Part shown: positions 24,300 through 36,259 of the stretch, piece after piece | Numbering within the stretch: the first letter of the stretch is position 1 | How the letters are laid out: each line of letters starts with the position of its first letter | NCBI GenBank assembly: GCA_020746875.1 | Contig: JAGTJL010000015.1 | Span: forward strand, 496,001-560,000 | DNA from: Rhexocercosporidium sp. MPI-PUGE-AT-0058 | Taxonomy: Eukaryota > Ascomycota > Leotiomycetes > Helotiales | Length of the DNA stretch: 64,000 nt | Reading direction: 5' to 3' | Notes under the pieces: generated by a model | The model's database searches: none | Seen by the model: the letters and a program-made list of their open reading frames with translations, nothing else | What the model was told of the DNA's origin: nothing | Made by a program: the position numbers and the translations under genes

Positions 24300-25275
24300 T
24301 GCAGTGGTTCGATTTGGGGATGTTAAGGCTGTGGAGTGGGCAGTGGTTTTCTGTATACGGGATTTGATCTGCGAGGTGCCTTTGGTGTGGAAACATCAAT
24401 TGGGATGGGATGGGTTTGACTCCGTATGGGCTGGGCGAAGCTGGAAATGGAGTGAATGGAAATGGAACTCGGTAGTTACACCGCGCAACATGGACTAAGG
24501 ATTGAAACCCCTGGTACTATATCACTTACTCGCTAAGAGGCGCCTGGAGAGTCGATGTGACGATGACATTACTTCTTCTAGAAATGCGAGATGCCTATCT
24601 ATGGACCTTATGGTAGAATTTGTGACTTGAGGAATCTTCGAAAGGTGGGTAATTGGGACTATTACCACGATTATGGGGTTCTCGCGTAACACTTCGAGTC
24701 TTCGAATGACGGGTTGCTGGTTGATGTGATTTTGGGCTTGACGGAAACCAGGCTATTGTAGTGTCAATGATATCTACTCCTTGTTCCGAGGTAGATGGAT
24801 GGGTTAGTGAGACTTGGAGAATAGTATAGTTTGATTGTTTTGACGTTTTCTTTGCATGGCTAAGTTGTGTTAACGCATTGCCTACTTCTCCCTCTCCGAG
24901 TCTTTCTCGACAAGCTAAGAAGGCGGTTTACACAAGTGAGAAAGTTAGAGGAAGAGAGGATAAGAGGAAAATAGTAAGTGTTTTTCGAAATCGTTTTCAT
25001 TGACTTCTGAACAAGTGATATCCCATCTACCTTGAATGGTATCTCCAGGCCCAGAAACACAAGTAACCATTCTCCAATGGCCCTCGCACCCAAACGCCAG
25101 AACCAGATCGATCCATGCATAGAATCCCTATCCATCTAACACCGAAGCACCATTTCATAAATGCCAGATTTTCTTTCCATGCCCTAGAACGCCTGTGCTG
25201 GTATCATCATAACACCGAATATCAAATCAATCTCGAGAAAGTCGAAGGCAAAGCGATAGTGAGCGGAGGGAAAGC
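24300..25275. other. Spacer between convergent CaMKK and BUD31 genes
   Basis: Nearly 1 kb lies between two stop codons, long compared with other convergent spacers here (187-400 nt). I see no third gene in it; open frames at 24860-25135 (-) and 25115-25438 (+) match nothing known. Confidence 0.5.
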
Positions 25276-25813
25276 TCAGTCACTCGACGCACAACCTCTG
25301 CATCCACAGCTGACGCACTCCACCGCTTGGTCTTCCTTCATCTGCGCCTTGGGGACTCGGCATATGCATGTAGAGTTAAAGTTCGTCTCTTTTGTCTGGA
25401 CGCAGCGGAGGCAGCATAACTATATTTCAAAAGATTAGCCTTTGCTTTCTCTTCCCTTGCAAGTCACAAAATAGCAGAGAACAGCAAGAAAGGATTATCT
25501 CAAAACATACCTTCTCATACCCCGTCTTCTTCCACTTCGCAATCAGCATCTTATCCGCATAACCATTCTTGAGCAGGTACTCGTATAGCTCCTTGCTGAT
25601 AGCCTCCTTCTCGTAGTAGAGCTCGTAGACGTAGCGGCTGCGCTGATGGCTGATCTGGAAGATAGGCCAGTGTACCGCGTGCCGCGGGACGTTGGTCGAG
25701 GTCGCGTTCTCGGCGTCCTTCATCTTGTTGCTGAAGATGAGGAGGTCGTCTTCGATGTCGCTGAAGCCTGCTGGCGGCGCCTTGCGCTTGCTTGCGTGGC
25801 GAATTGCGGGCAT
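25276..25813 (-). CDS. BUD31: Pre-mRNA splicing factor BUD31 (G10 protein)
   Basis: Bud31 is a small zinc-binding subunit of the activated spliceosome. Two exons, 25813-25511 and 25419-25276, give 148 aa (human protein 144). The intron (25420-25510) has a GTATGT donor and TATAG acceptor and splits the family signature between YEK and LCCLRC. The C-terminus carries the invariant cysteines in CCLRCVQTKETNFNSTCICR and ends CVSCGCRGCASSD, identical in style across eukaryotes; these bind zinc clusters. The middle (RYVYELYYEKEAISKELYEYLLKNGYADKMLIAKWKKTGYE) is the usual helical part. It diverges from NDUFA6 across 297 nt that contains CACGTGAC. Confidence 0.97.
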
Positions 25814-26022
25814 TGTTCTCGGTTGTCTCAGAGTTTTTGGCTGTGGAGAGGAAAGGAGAAGAGATTATTTCGAGATTCCGGGTATTGTAGAGCGAGATTT
25901 GGTTTGTAGTTGTGGTCGAGAGCTCGAGGTTATGGTTGTTTAAATCGTGGCGGGGTGAACCCGAAGCTTCGAAATTTATCAGCCTTCCCACGCATCGCGC
26001 CAAGACATAAGTTTAAGGTGTT

Positions 26023-26030
26023 CACGTGAC
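26023..26030. promoter_or_regulatory. CACGTGAC element in the BUD31/NDUFA6 promoter
   Basis: CACGTGAC occurs between the two divergent starts, 88 nt before the NDUFA6 ATG. An inverted CCAAT (ATTGG, 26083-26087) lies 24 nt before that ATG. The first motif is the Cbf1-type site; function is inferred from sequence only. Confidence 0.4.
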
Positions 26031-26110
26031 CGGTGTTTGAACCTCACATCCGAGCTCCTGCGACGAACGAGTTGAAGGCTGAATTGGCAATTGAAGCATA
26101 CAACACCACG

Positions 26111-26941
26111 ATGGTTATCAATCCTACGTTTCTCGCGCAGCGGACACGCCAGTGTGAGTTGTACCTTGAGGTGCGAGGTCTAGAGAGAGGGAAGCTAATT
26201 GGATTGTGCTGCAGCGGTCAATTGGCAGGATGCCCAACGCAGAGTGTTGAAGAACTATCGGGAATGGATCAGATCTGTACGTCTCCCCACCGATGGCCCA
26301 TTGGAATCGAAACACTGGGAAATTATCTTTGGATGGATGAGGAGGGGGATCTGCCGGGAGGATAAGACAGGACAGGAAGGACTGGGCTAATGGGCAATGG
26401 CAGGCACCTGAGATTCAGACGATGTACTCCCTCAGTATCCCAGTTCCAGCTTTGAGGACGAAGATGCGGCAGGAGTTTGAGAGGCATCGATACGTGAACC
26501 AGATTCAGGTGGTGGATACTTTGCTCTTCCAGAGCCATGCAGAATTTCAGGTTCGTGGAGTCTACCTTTCGAATTTTGAAACTAGGATTGGTGAGGGGAA
26601 ATGGGCATGGAGTATAGGGGAGAATCTCCGGGTTATGGATTACGGATCAGGAGAAAACATTATAGGGTTTGGGAGAGCAATTGCTGGAATTGGTCATAGA
26701 TTGATAGGTGAGTACCGGCTAACATTATTACCACAGGAAACACTCAACTACTGGAAGCAACTACCACACATCCTCAAGTACTTCCGAGCAGAAGAAGATC
26801 CAACCGCACGCCGACCAACAAACTTCATGAGTGGATTCCTTGAGGCAAGTCTCTCTTTTCCTCTATTTCCCAGCCTATCTTCTTTCTCACTCTACTCTCC
26901 CTCTATCAAAGCTAACGAATAAATTCCAGGGCCGCAACTGA
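26111..26941 (+). CDS. NADH:ubiquinone oxidoreductase subunit NDUFA6 (B14, LYR family)
   Basis: This is an accessory subunit of mitochondrial complex I that binds the acyl carrier protein. Five exons, 26111-26153, 26215-26276, 26404-26550, 26737-26844 and 26930-26941, give 123 aa, the right size. The protein starts MVINPTFLAQRTRQSVNWQ, with the LYR-equivalent helix AQRRVLKNYREWIRS near residues 20-35, where the first residue of the tripeptide is Asn. It continues VVDTLLFQSHAEFQETLNYWKQLPHILKYF and ends NFMSGFLEGRN. The last intron (26845-26929) begins GCAAGT and ends CAG, a GC-AG intron, and the terminal exon has only four codons. It converges with the AC19 gene 191 nt away. Confidence 0.93.
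26845..26929 (+). other. GC-AG intron before a 12-nt terminal exon
   Basis: The exon ends CTTGAG and the intron starts GCAAGT; it ends TTCCAG after a CTAAC branch point. No GT donor nearby gives the conserved GFLEGRN end. GC donors in fungi usually sit in a strong AG|GCAAGT context, as here. Confidence 0.85.
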
Positions 26942-27132
26942 ATGATCTATTATCGTCTTGTCTAATCCCTTTGTACATATCCCAAATGAATGGAACCGAA
27001 CCTCAAATTAAGAAAACTCCTTTTTGCTGCACGCATTTTCCATTCCATTCCTGTTCCCAATGCCTGTACGCCAAGCCAATGCTATGCTTTTTCTCTAATC
27101 CATAATACCATGTATGCAAGCGAGGATCAAAT

Positions 27133-27914
27133 TCATGCCTTCGGCGTAGCAGTGTACTCTTCCCTTGCCTTGCAGAACTTGTCCGCTACTGCATCGCAAA
27201 GGTCCATTAGATCCGTGAGGCCTTTCTCTAATGCTTCGACTGCTGTTGTCCCTTCTATAATATCGTCAGTCCGTCCTTGCCATGATGGCAGGGGGAAAAG
27301 ACTAACCGTATGTCTGGATGCGGATGTTCATCAATGCTTCTGAAGGGTGAGGAATCGAGTATCCGCAGAATTCGACATCGGGACTAAATCAAACCAAACG
27401 AATCAGCCATAAGTTCGTATTATATCCATCTCCACGTCAATTCTCCGCCCCATATATCACGATCAACCCGAGCTAGAGCAAGGTATAGAATAAGTAATAC
27501 ATACTTCTTCATGATAATATACCGCAACGAATTCCCTAGCGTATGATCCTCCTTCATGAACTCGAACGATGCAGCTGTATCCGACGATCCTGGTAACTAT
27601 AGCCCCAATAATCAGCACTCCATTCACATCCGATTCCATTCCAAGTTGCCTGGAATTCCTCAAATCCTTTCTCCTCCCCTCTATCTTTCTTCCGCAGGAA
27701 AGGGGGAATATGTAAAACATACAATTCTGATCCTTTGCTCCTCTTCAAAAACCGAAACAGCATCATCGTCATCATTCCCAACACTCTCCTCGCCCTCATC
27801 CTCATTCACATCCGCGTCCTCGGTCGTAGTGGGAGCATCGCCCATTGGTACATCTTCCTCGATTGGCGCCGGAGCTGGAGCTGCGGCTGCAGCTGATTTC
27901 TTCTTGGGTGGCAT
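27133..27914 (-). CDS. RPC19: RNA polymerase I and III subunit AC19 (RPAC2)
   Basis: AC19 pairs with AC40 to form the alpha-like assembly platform shared by RNA polymerases I and III. Four exons, 27914-27723, 27596-27505, 27383-27307 and 27254-27133, give 160 aa. After a disordered, acidic N-terminus (MPPKKKSAAAAAPAPAP, then Asp/Glu-rich), the alpha-motif appears: FMKEDHTLGNSLRYIIMKNP and VEFCGYSIPHPSE, followed by MNIRIQTYEGTTAVEALEKGL. The HTLGN sequence is the family hallmark. Introns have GTATGT, GTATGT and GTTAGT donors and keep phase. It converges with NDUFA6. Confidence 0.95.
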
Positions 27915-30900
27915 TGTCTCTTGGAGGGGGCTTTGAATAGGTAGGTGTATGGTGCGAGGGTGTTTGTTATGTTTGGCGCATTTCGCGATTGCTGTAGAAA
28001 TTTCTTATCGAGGAGCGGGCGCTAGCGTACAGTAGGGTGCGCCGATAGGGAGCTGTTTTCTGTCGTACCCCGCGATTTTTGTTACCCTACCTCCTCAATT
28101 TGACAGAGTTTGATGGCAGTTGAGTTCGATCTCTACAGTTTTTCATCACACTTCAAATTTTTGCAGGAATGGTTTCCAGAGTTTGACGGTGCACTGTGCA
28201 CTCCTTGTTTAGTCCCTTGCAACCCATTTCTCGATAGTCTTCTTTTCATCGCTAGGCACAATCTTGGAGTGCTTGCAACAGCTTGATCATTTATTTTATT
28301 GTTCTTTCCTCTCGTTGCCTACCAACACGGCATGTTCTAGTTACTATTCCATTCTAGAGCAAAGAAACGATCACTCGACCAAGCGCCACAGAAGAAGCAA
28401 AGGAAGCAAAGAAGAGCACACCAACAGTTGGCACCAATCGACTGGCTCGATCGCATCTCAGCGCTTTCAGCCAGGGCCAACGGCGGCAATTTCAACTCGC
28501 CCCCTTCCCCTGATTCGCCATGTAACCTCTACCCGATAGAAGGGATCACTTATCGATTAGGGATTTGTGTTAATCTGGACGTCATACTGTATCGAGAGAT
28601 TATGTGTGCATGGTTTCTTTCTGTCTGTCGTCCGAATCCGGAAATCTACCACTGCGGCGATGCAATTCAATATTTCCTACCGCGCGGCAACTTACATGAA
28701 GTGAAGGGAAACAACCAACTGCAGAAGCTCCCTCGGATGAGGCGAGCGGTGCTACTGTACTGATATGGCATACCTTCACTACCGGTAGGGCATGAAAGGG
28801 AAAAACGTCGCTGCATCAATATTGCCATTTCAGTCAAATCCCCGACATGAACTCGAACGAAAGAGGGTTCGGGACTCTTTCGTCCGAAGAACAAGCGTGT
28901 GTGTGATATACGGAGGGGTTGAGGGTATTATTGAATCACGACTGAAATTTTCGGAAACTGTAGGTGCGGTGGCGCAGGGTTTAAGATCTTCCTTTGCCTT
29001 TGTGATGGATGTTCTGCTGCAAGCCTGGGACAAACAATTTCAAAAGGCTGGTCCTGACGATCCTGACGCTTCCTGCAGACTCACTCGGAGAAGAAAAGAA
29101 AGGTCTAGGACCGAGACAATGAAGGTACTTCTGCCCCTATGGTCTCATTACTCTCCCAAACTTCATCCGCCACAGGAGTAGGAAAATCAAACCGTGTTTA
29201 CAATGGAACTGCTTTTTCTTGCCTCCTTCTTTCTTCTCCTTCTCTTTCCCTTCCATCGGAGCATTTCCATCGATTCTCTCGTTCTTCTCTCGATGCAGGG
29301 AGGAAAGGAAAGGAAAAGTGTGGGGCCTGATTGGACGATGAGCCCTGAATCGCGTTTCATGGGCGGGTGTTGAACGCGATGTGACTCGCTGGAGCTTCTT
29401 GGGTGGATGCCCTTTCCTGACGCGACCCTGTCGTGCATGTCCGTGCCATGCCGCATGGATGTTGGCAGGGTCGATGGTGCATGGCATGGCGTCTCTGGTC
29501 CTCGTCCGTCCCAGCAGGGGCCGCGCCCGCCTTCGAGATGCCATGGCTTGTCTTGGAGCTTGGAGGTTGGAGGGGTTCCCGATTTCAGTGGATGGAACGA
29601 GAGTCTGGTGAAGGAAGAGCTTCACGTCAGAAATATCTGCATCGGGATCTCAGCAGCCAGCTGTTCTGGAATCCTTTTGCTCGACTTCAGCTTCCAGCTG
29701 GAATCTGGAATACGAACCCCTATTACTGTTATTTATATACAGTAGTAACTGGCTCGCTCATCTTTGGCTCAGGAGAAGCGAGGCGATCCCTCCGCTACTG
29801 TGCTCTGCTGTACGGGGCTTGTGGGCCGCACCGCTCATCGTTTAGATGGAAATCTAAGTAAGCCGCAAGCCAAACTTTACAGTTCACGGCATGGCTATGT
29901 AAGAAACAAACGACTCGAAGCGAATTGATTCGGAGCATTTCACCACGAACAACTGCTTGATTTGACTCGGTATGGTGTAAATTAATCTTGAGCCCGTCGT
30001 CCGGCCGTGGCTTTCTCGTCTCTCCCTCGTTGAAACGGCCGTCCAGAATGCATGGTTAGGACGGCTAATATCGAGGGGGGGCATAATACCGGACATGCAA
30101 AGATGCATGGACAGAGAGAGGAATAGGAAAGAGGATTGAGGAACTATTGAAAAATTCCTACCTCGGTGGAAGGAGGAGATCATGCTGTGACTTTCCAAGA
30201 CTCGATCGGGTTTGCTGCTACACGAAACTCGAGAGGGTGGAAATCACTGGATGCTGGACGCGTTCGAGGTTTCTGTCCTGTCTGACCTGATCCCTAGCCT
30301 GGTTCTTGCGATGCCCGAAGGCTGCCAAGTGCCAGTGCCAGGCCGATCTGATTGATTGATTGACGTTTTGGCGGAGTTCAGTGACTCAAGCTCAGGGAAA
30401 GCTTGGTAGTACAGTATCAGCATCAGCAATAGTCAGGTCGAGCACGAGGACGAACTCAAAAGCCAGTCAGAGATGAGAGAAGCCTCTCAGTCTCTACAAA
30501 CCACTGAAGGCAAAACCTGCAAGGCTCCCCAATCATTTCCCTCAGCTACAGTACTCAGTAAACAGAACTTTCCAATTCATCTGACGAGTCTCGGGTTTGT
30601 TTGGACAACAGGCTTCGGTATCTCGTTTAAAAGTTTCAACGAGAGCCCCTCTCCCCTCTTTTCTAGCCCCTCTTTCATGAGGCTGGGTTGAAGGGAAATA
30701 AGGGGACGATGAAGGGGAGAGGGGCAAGCCCGGGTCTCTTGTAGATGGAGCAGAACCTTTATTTATATCTACAAGAAACATCATCGTTGGGGCTTGGGGG
30801 GCCAGAGATCTGGGTATGGAACTCCGCACACGCGACATCAGACGCAACCAGTCAAGTCCATACGGAGGGAATTTGGATGGGGGGTTTTGTTTCCAGGCTA

Positions 30901-32242
30901 TTATGATTTCCAAACATCTCTAATCTTCGCGATCCTTCCAGGACGAGGCCTGTTCAGCATGTTGACAGACTGACTGGTTGTGTTGTCCCCCTCTCTCATC
31001 CTCGTCCCGCTACAGTACTGTACTGAACGAGCAGGTGTCCCGCGGAAGAGAGAGAGGACTACAGACTAGAACAGCAGGTCGCTTGCTGGGAAGCAGATTG
31101 ATTCGCCGGCGGGCATCTGCTGCAGACTATTGAAAAGCAGTGCGCCGCTGACAGCTGATTGATGGCATTTGTTACAAGAGGCACTCTGGGACAGATGATT
31201 GGCCGCAGCGCAGAGTTGCTGCAGCTGCGTCTGTCGGAGTGTGCGCTCTCTCCAAACCCCCGTTGCAACAAAAGTCGCGCTACCAATGCCTCTCCAGGGC
31301 TCGTGCACGCCGGCGAGGAGCAGAGAGGAGCAAAAGAGTGCCCGTCGATCAGGGATAAGGGCCAGCTGGCTGGGGATTGCATCGCCCTTTGCCTTGCCCT
31401 TGCCCCCTTGGCCCCCCTTGTCCCTTGTCCGCCCACCCACCATCTGCACCACCTTGCAACTCGCACCCCCTCCTCATCCACCCTTCAGGATTAATATCGA
31501 TCTCTGAAACGACTAAACACTCGACACTGCCACTTGAACCGATCCGAACTGGACTGGAAACTGGAAACTGGCAGGCAGTCTTTGCAATCGTTGGATTCAT
31601 AAAACCTCACCGCCGCCTGCAACAACCAGAGAGTTTCCTTCTACGACTGCTCCCGCTCTCTTCCCTCTCTTCTTCCCTTCCCTTCCCCTCCTCACCCACT
31701 CTCGTTCTCGCTGTTAGCTGTGGTGCAGTTGATAGACCCTGGCCGGAAGCAGAAGACGCAGAAGAAGAAGTACAAGCGCGAGATCCGATCGAATCGAGAC
31801 GAGAGACCGACGGAACGAGACAAGACGAGACGAGACAGGCAGAGATCCTGGTGACTGTGACCTGACCCGACGACTTATCGTTGTCTCGCGCATTCGCATT
31901 ATTAACTCGGCGGCTCAACCACACGCTTCCTCACCAACTCGCCCAAACTCAACTCGACCGGACGAAACCACCAACGGAGCAACGAAGTCTCCGCGAGTAA
32001 GCAAAGCAAACAAACAATCAGTTTCTTCGGATTGGTGGTACAAGTCTCTCGTTAAAAGGCAGGAGGAATAAACACTGTGCACCGGACGCACGACGTATTT
32101 GATTCATTCGACCGACCGACCGAGCGAACCAGCAACACTGAGTACAGCCTGGCCTGGATATTCCCATCGGGAGACGATATTGCACCCAGCTAAAACACCA
32201 AACTCTCACCCTAACCCAACTCCCCTACATCACTCAGACAGT
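27915..32242. other. 4.3-kb gene-poor region
   Basis: No open frame here matches a known family, and none shows a convincing intron-exon chain. Codon-like runs at 29407-29861 and 31159-31600 are shadows of biased base composition. From about 31600 to 32240 the plus strand is rich in short GAGAC and CT repeats and reads like a long 5' leader of the gene starting at 32243. The region could hold noncoding RNAs, but nothing in the sequence proves it. Confidence 0.45.
31793..31850. repeat. Degenerate GAGAC-rich repeat
   Basis: GAGAC and ACGAG units recur imperfectly (for example CAAGACGAGACGAGACAGG near 31820-31840) within the probable 5' leader of the downstream gene. It is a low-complexity tract, not a mobile element. 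Confidence 0.5.
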
Positions 32243-33681
32243 ATGAGTGCCGCCATCGCAATGGCTCCGTCCCCAGCTCCCCACGACCGGTCGTCGTATG
32301 TTGATATCGCCCCATCGGCGCCTCAGCAACATCCTTCAACATCTCCTCCAGCACCACGCATATCGACTTCGGCTACCCCGAATCACTCTGCGCAACGGCA
32401 AGGAAGTGGGAGCCCCAAAACCACTCCGGTTTCGAAGAGTTCGCCAAATACGTGAGTGATGTTCCTCGTCCGCGCAAAATCGCACGGTTGTTAGTCGATA
32501 GCCCCAATACTGACATCGTAATCTCTTCTAGGTCTCGAAACGGAATCCCGCCAAAAATAATCGTAAAAAAGGAGCCGCCGTCCTCGCCTGACCTCCCAAC
32601 CTCCCGGCACAGACCTCGAAAACTCGATCTCTCGAAAAACACTTCCAGCACGAACCCTGCGACGTCGAGACCGTCTGCAGGCCAATTGACGTCGAGAGGA
32701 GGTGAGAGTGGTGGCCTTTTAATTCACGACGTCGGTTTGGCGTGTCTGTCGCCGGGTTTCGTCACACAGGACCCTACCATGAGGGAACAGCTTCAACGCA
32801 GCATTTCAGTACGGGAACAGCAGAGACATATCATCGAGTCGCGGTTACAACAGACGGCCAAGCCAGGAGACGCACCGATGGAGAGTGCAAAGGAGCGCGA
32901 ACTTGGGGGTTCAGGCTTCCCAGCCAAAACTCCAGGGACATCGAAAAGAAAGGCTCCGCCAGGACTCAGCATTGTAGCACCATCTCACGAACAGTTTGCA
33001 CATGAGAGAGTAATTCAGTCCGCACCTCTTAATCAATCCTTCACTGGACGACACCAACCACATCCTCTGACGCGACATGTCGCGAATCAACCCTCAAACC
33101 TCTCAAATACATCTCACATCCACCACGTTCCAGCAACGCAGACAGCGAACCGTCTACCACCAATCACTGACGTCTTCGCTGCTGAAGGTCTCGGTGCCCA
33201 CCGTGAAGCTCAAACCAGCCGTGCAGCTTTCTTCCCCAACAACTCCGGCTCTGCTTCAAACTCCTCGCATTCCAACTCAAGGCCAACGTTCCCTTCGCCT
33301 GGACACAACAACAACCAACCACCACTTTCTGCACGACCCCGTGAATACAGATCAGCGGAAGATGCCCAGGTAGAATTGGCTGGTGGCCGACCTGAGCTCC
33401 TACCCAAATTAGTCCACTACGGTGGCCATCAACCTCCCACACCCCCATCTCCTCTCACCGGAAACGCCATGAGACAGGGCGAAGCAGGCCGCAGTGGAGG
33501 AGGCAGGAGGCGAGCCCGCGCCGAATATGAAGAAGGCGGAAGCCCACCCCTCGGAAACGGACCATCGGCAACGAGACGAGGACCATTTGGTGAAGGTCGG
33601 GATAGTCCCATGAGCCAACAACGAAAGAAGGATGAGTTCATGCGTCTGTGCGATCGAGCCTGGGATCTTTTCCACTCATAA
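32243..33681 (+). CDS. Long intrinsically disordered protein of unknown function
   Basis: Two exons, 32243-32451 and 32532-33681, give 452 aa. The 80-nt intron has GTGAGT and CTAG ends and joins SSPNT to SRNGIPP. I do not recognise the family. The protein is rich in Ser, Pro, Asn and His with no globular domain for most of its length. Three islands look conserved: residues around GGLLIHDVGLACLSPGF with TMREQLQRSISVREQQRHIIESRL, which may be a short amphipathic helix; RLPPITDVFAAEGL; and a sharp C-terminal helix KKDEFMRLCDRAWDLFHS. A basic cluster (GGGRRRARAEYEEGG) could be a nuclear signal. This layout, plus an exceptionally long upstream region, fits a transcriptional or cell-cycle regulator, but that is inference. 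Confidence 0.75.
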
Positions 33682-33919
33682 ACCTCCAATCTGTCTTCAC
33701 AGGTGGTCCAATCGATTTCGTCTACGATACCAAAAAATCTTTTCTACTGTAGAAGGAAGGACGAGGAGTTTATACATTTCTTCGACAATTTTGATTTACA
33801 ATCTTTCTTGTTTGATTGGTTTGGTCTGATCTGTCTGTCTGTGCTTCTGTCCCGTTTGGGAAAATATTGAAACAACAACATGAAATAGGCCGGTTACCGG
33901 ACTGGCGTTAATAAAGTCG

Positions 33920-34140
33920 GGGGGATGGAATAGGATGGGATAGGATGCTCGTATTGGTATGGATTGGATTGGATGGAGGGTTTGGGAGGTGGTGATGAGG
34001 ATGGGTGATGAGGTTCTGGGATTGAGGATTCTCCTTTGGGACTACCAAATGACCGCAGGACGATGATCATAGGGATGAAATGAATAGGATGGATGGGGTG
34101 GAATGGGATGGGATGGGACAGGATGAAATGAAAGACTAGG
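33920..34140. repeat. GGAT/GGGAT-rich tract
   Basis: The plus strand repeats GGATGGGAT, GGATT and GGATGA units imperfectly, with clusters at about 33920-33985 and 34085-34135 (for example GGAATGGGATGGGATGGGAC). Runs of three G at short intervals could allow G-quadruplex formation. No unit length is strict enough to call a minisatellite. Confidence 0.6.
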
Positions 34141-36230
34141 ATGTCGGGACGTGATGAAAGTCGGGGGGATAAAGACAGAGCAGCGATATCAAGCAGAAAG
34201 AGGAGGCGAAATATCAAGGATTTTTTGAAGCATCTACCGATCTACCTACCTGTCTATCTACCTAATTCTTCTGATTTTTCTTTTGGGATTTCGGGGTGGC
34301 AAGCTTACCTTTGTATGCATTCCTCTGCTCTCTACTTCTGGATTTGGAAATGGGACAAAGGGCTTTGGAATTGGCGTTGCCGGGGCTTCTGTGTGTGGTT
34401 GATGAATTTGCTCTTTTTGCTTGAGAACTTCTTTTGGAGTATCCGATCGGAGTATCTTGTATTCTAATACGTTGTGTTCTAGCTATTGATATGTGGTTTG
34501 AATGAAGCTAGGCTTCTTGTTCCATACTTTGTGTGCTAGTGCTGGTGCTTCTACTTTCAGAGGTGGTGTTTGAGGGTGTTGCTTGCTTGCTGGTCGGGAT
34601 GGACTGAATGGGATTGTATAGTGATGGGCAATGAAAGGAGGAGTATGTAGGTACCTAGCTTGCTTGCAAACAGGGAAAGGATTACAAACATCTATCTCAG
34701 CGGCTCTGATCTAATATCTCACTTATATCATCTATGGAGCACTTGTTCACTTCCGAATGACATGACCTACATGCCTCTTTCCCAAGCCAGCCTATCCTTC
34801 TTACTCAGTCACCCACCTACCTGCACATGAAAGGACATGATATGACATGCCATGAAAGGGACGATCGCTCGATCCTTCAAAAACCCAAGCTCTCGGTTCG
34901 CCCGGTCGAACACTTACCTGCTTAGCATACCATCCACTACACACGAACAGCTCCCAGTGTGTTGGTGCTTAGTCAACATGCAGAATGCAGCCCTATATAC
35001 CGATGCCGATGCCGATGATCCCGGGGGCCTGGACGCACGTCTGACATCTGACACCTGCCTGCCTGACTGACTGTATGTAGAATATGTACAGAATGCTATG
35101 ATGCATCTTGACATCACATCACACATCCCGAGCCCGGTCTGAACCTGAACAGATGTGCAAGCGGAGAGAGGCAGTCGACGGGTGCTGGTACGGGGGCGGC
35201 TGGGCGGGTGTTTCCGTCTTTCTGTACGACGGGGAGAGGAGGATGTATCTCTACAGACAGAAAGCAGATTGTTTGGATTCTTTGGAAAGATTGTGAAGTG
35301 CACGGAGGGAAGGGCTAGGGGATATTGTTTTCCTAGCCTCAATCTAGTTTATATACACATAGACACTTTCCCTCTTTCCTACCTACCTACACAACAGTAT
35401 CTCCGTCAATCGAAGCGAGAAGCAGTCAGTGATGTTGCAGTCGACTCATTAAACCAAACAGACAGGGAGCAGGGAGTTGGGTACGAGACCACCCATTAAC
35501 TCATTTTGTTTCGTTGCTGATACAAATAGAGTGACATTATTCCTTCAGAGCGTCCTTCGCCGCATGTTAAACTTCTCTCTTCGCCTTATACAATTTCCTG
35601 CGCTTCGCTTCGTTTCGTATGCCATCATACCGCACTCGTCACATCTCGTCTCACCATAGATCCACCAAGTCGACAGGTCTACCAGTAATCACAGACATAA
35701 GACATAAGTATCAATAGAAGAAGATCATTCTCTTTCGTACGTTTCAAATCACACCACTGAGTGAGTAAGTCTACTCCAATTCCAACTCAAATCCGAAAGT
35801 CTTCCGCCTAGGCTCAAACCCAGCCCTAGCCCCACCCCCACCTTCCCTCGGTCCATGAATGCCCCCGATGGAGGGGCTGTTTACTTTACTTCGTTACTTC
35901 ATCTATCACCTTCTTTCGTTAGAATCGCTACCCCGCAACATCACCCCTCCCCCATCTACATGTACTGTATCAACCAACCTAACCTGACCTGATCTGATCT
36001 GACCCGACCCCACATCCCCTCCCTCGTATCTCCGCACGAGCTGATGGGGATATCGGCCCTTTTACAGTACTTTCGTACAATCATTCTCACTTGCAAAATG
36101 GGGGGACTGCCTACGTGGACGATTATCCTGGTCCAACAATGAATGAGCTGAGATTGATTGGTAAGTGAACCTCGGCTTTGAGGGGGGGAGGGAGAGGGGG
36201 GGGGATCTCTCACATCTTATTTTCGAGATC

Positions 36231-36259
36231 GAGGAGGAGGAGGAGGAGGAGGAGGAGGG
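36231..36259. repeat. (GGA)n microsatellite
   Basis: About nine consecutive GAG/GGA triplets, followed by GGGG, with no accompanying gene frame. Confidence 0.85.

Noticed and set aside
29400..29861. Several overlapping long plus-strand frames
   Set aside because: They share the same G-rich DNA in three frames at once, a sign of base composition and not of coding.
31159..31600. Overlapping frames on both strands before the disordered protein gene
   Set aside because: Pro/Cys-rich translations change freely between frames and no family is recognised; more likely leader or promoter DNA.
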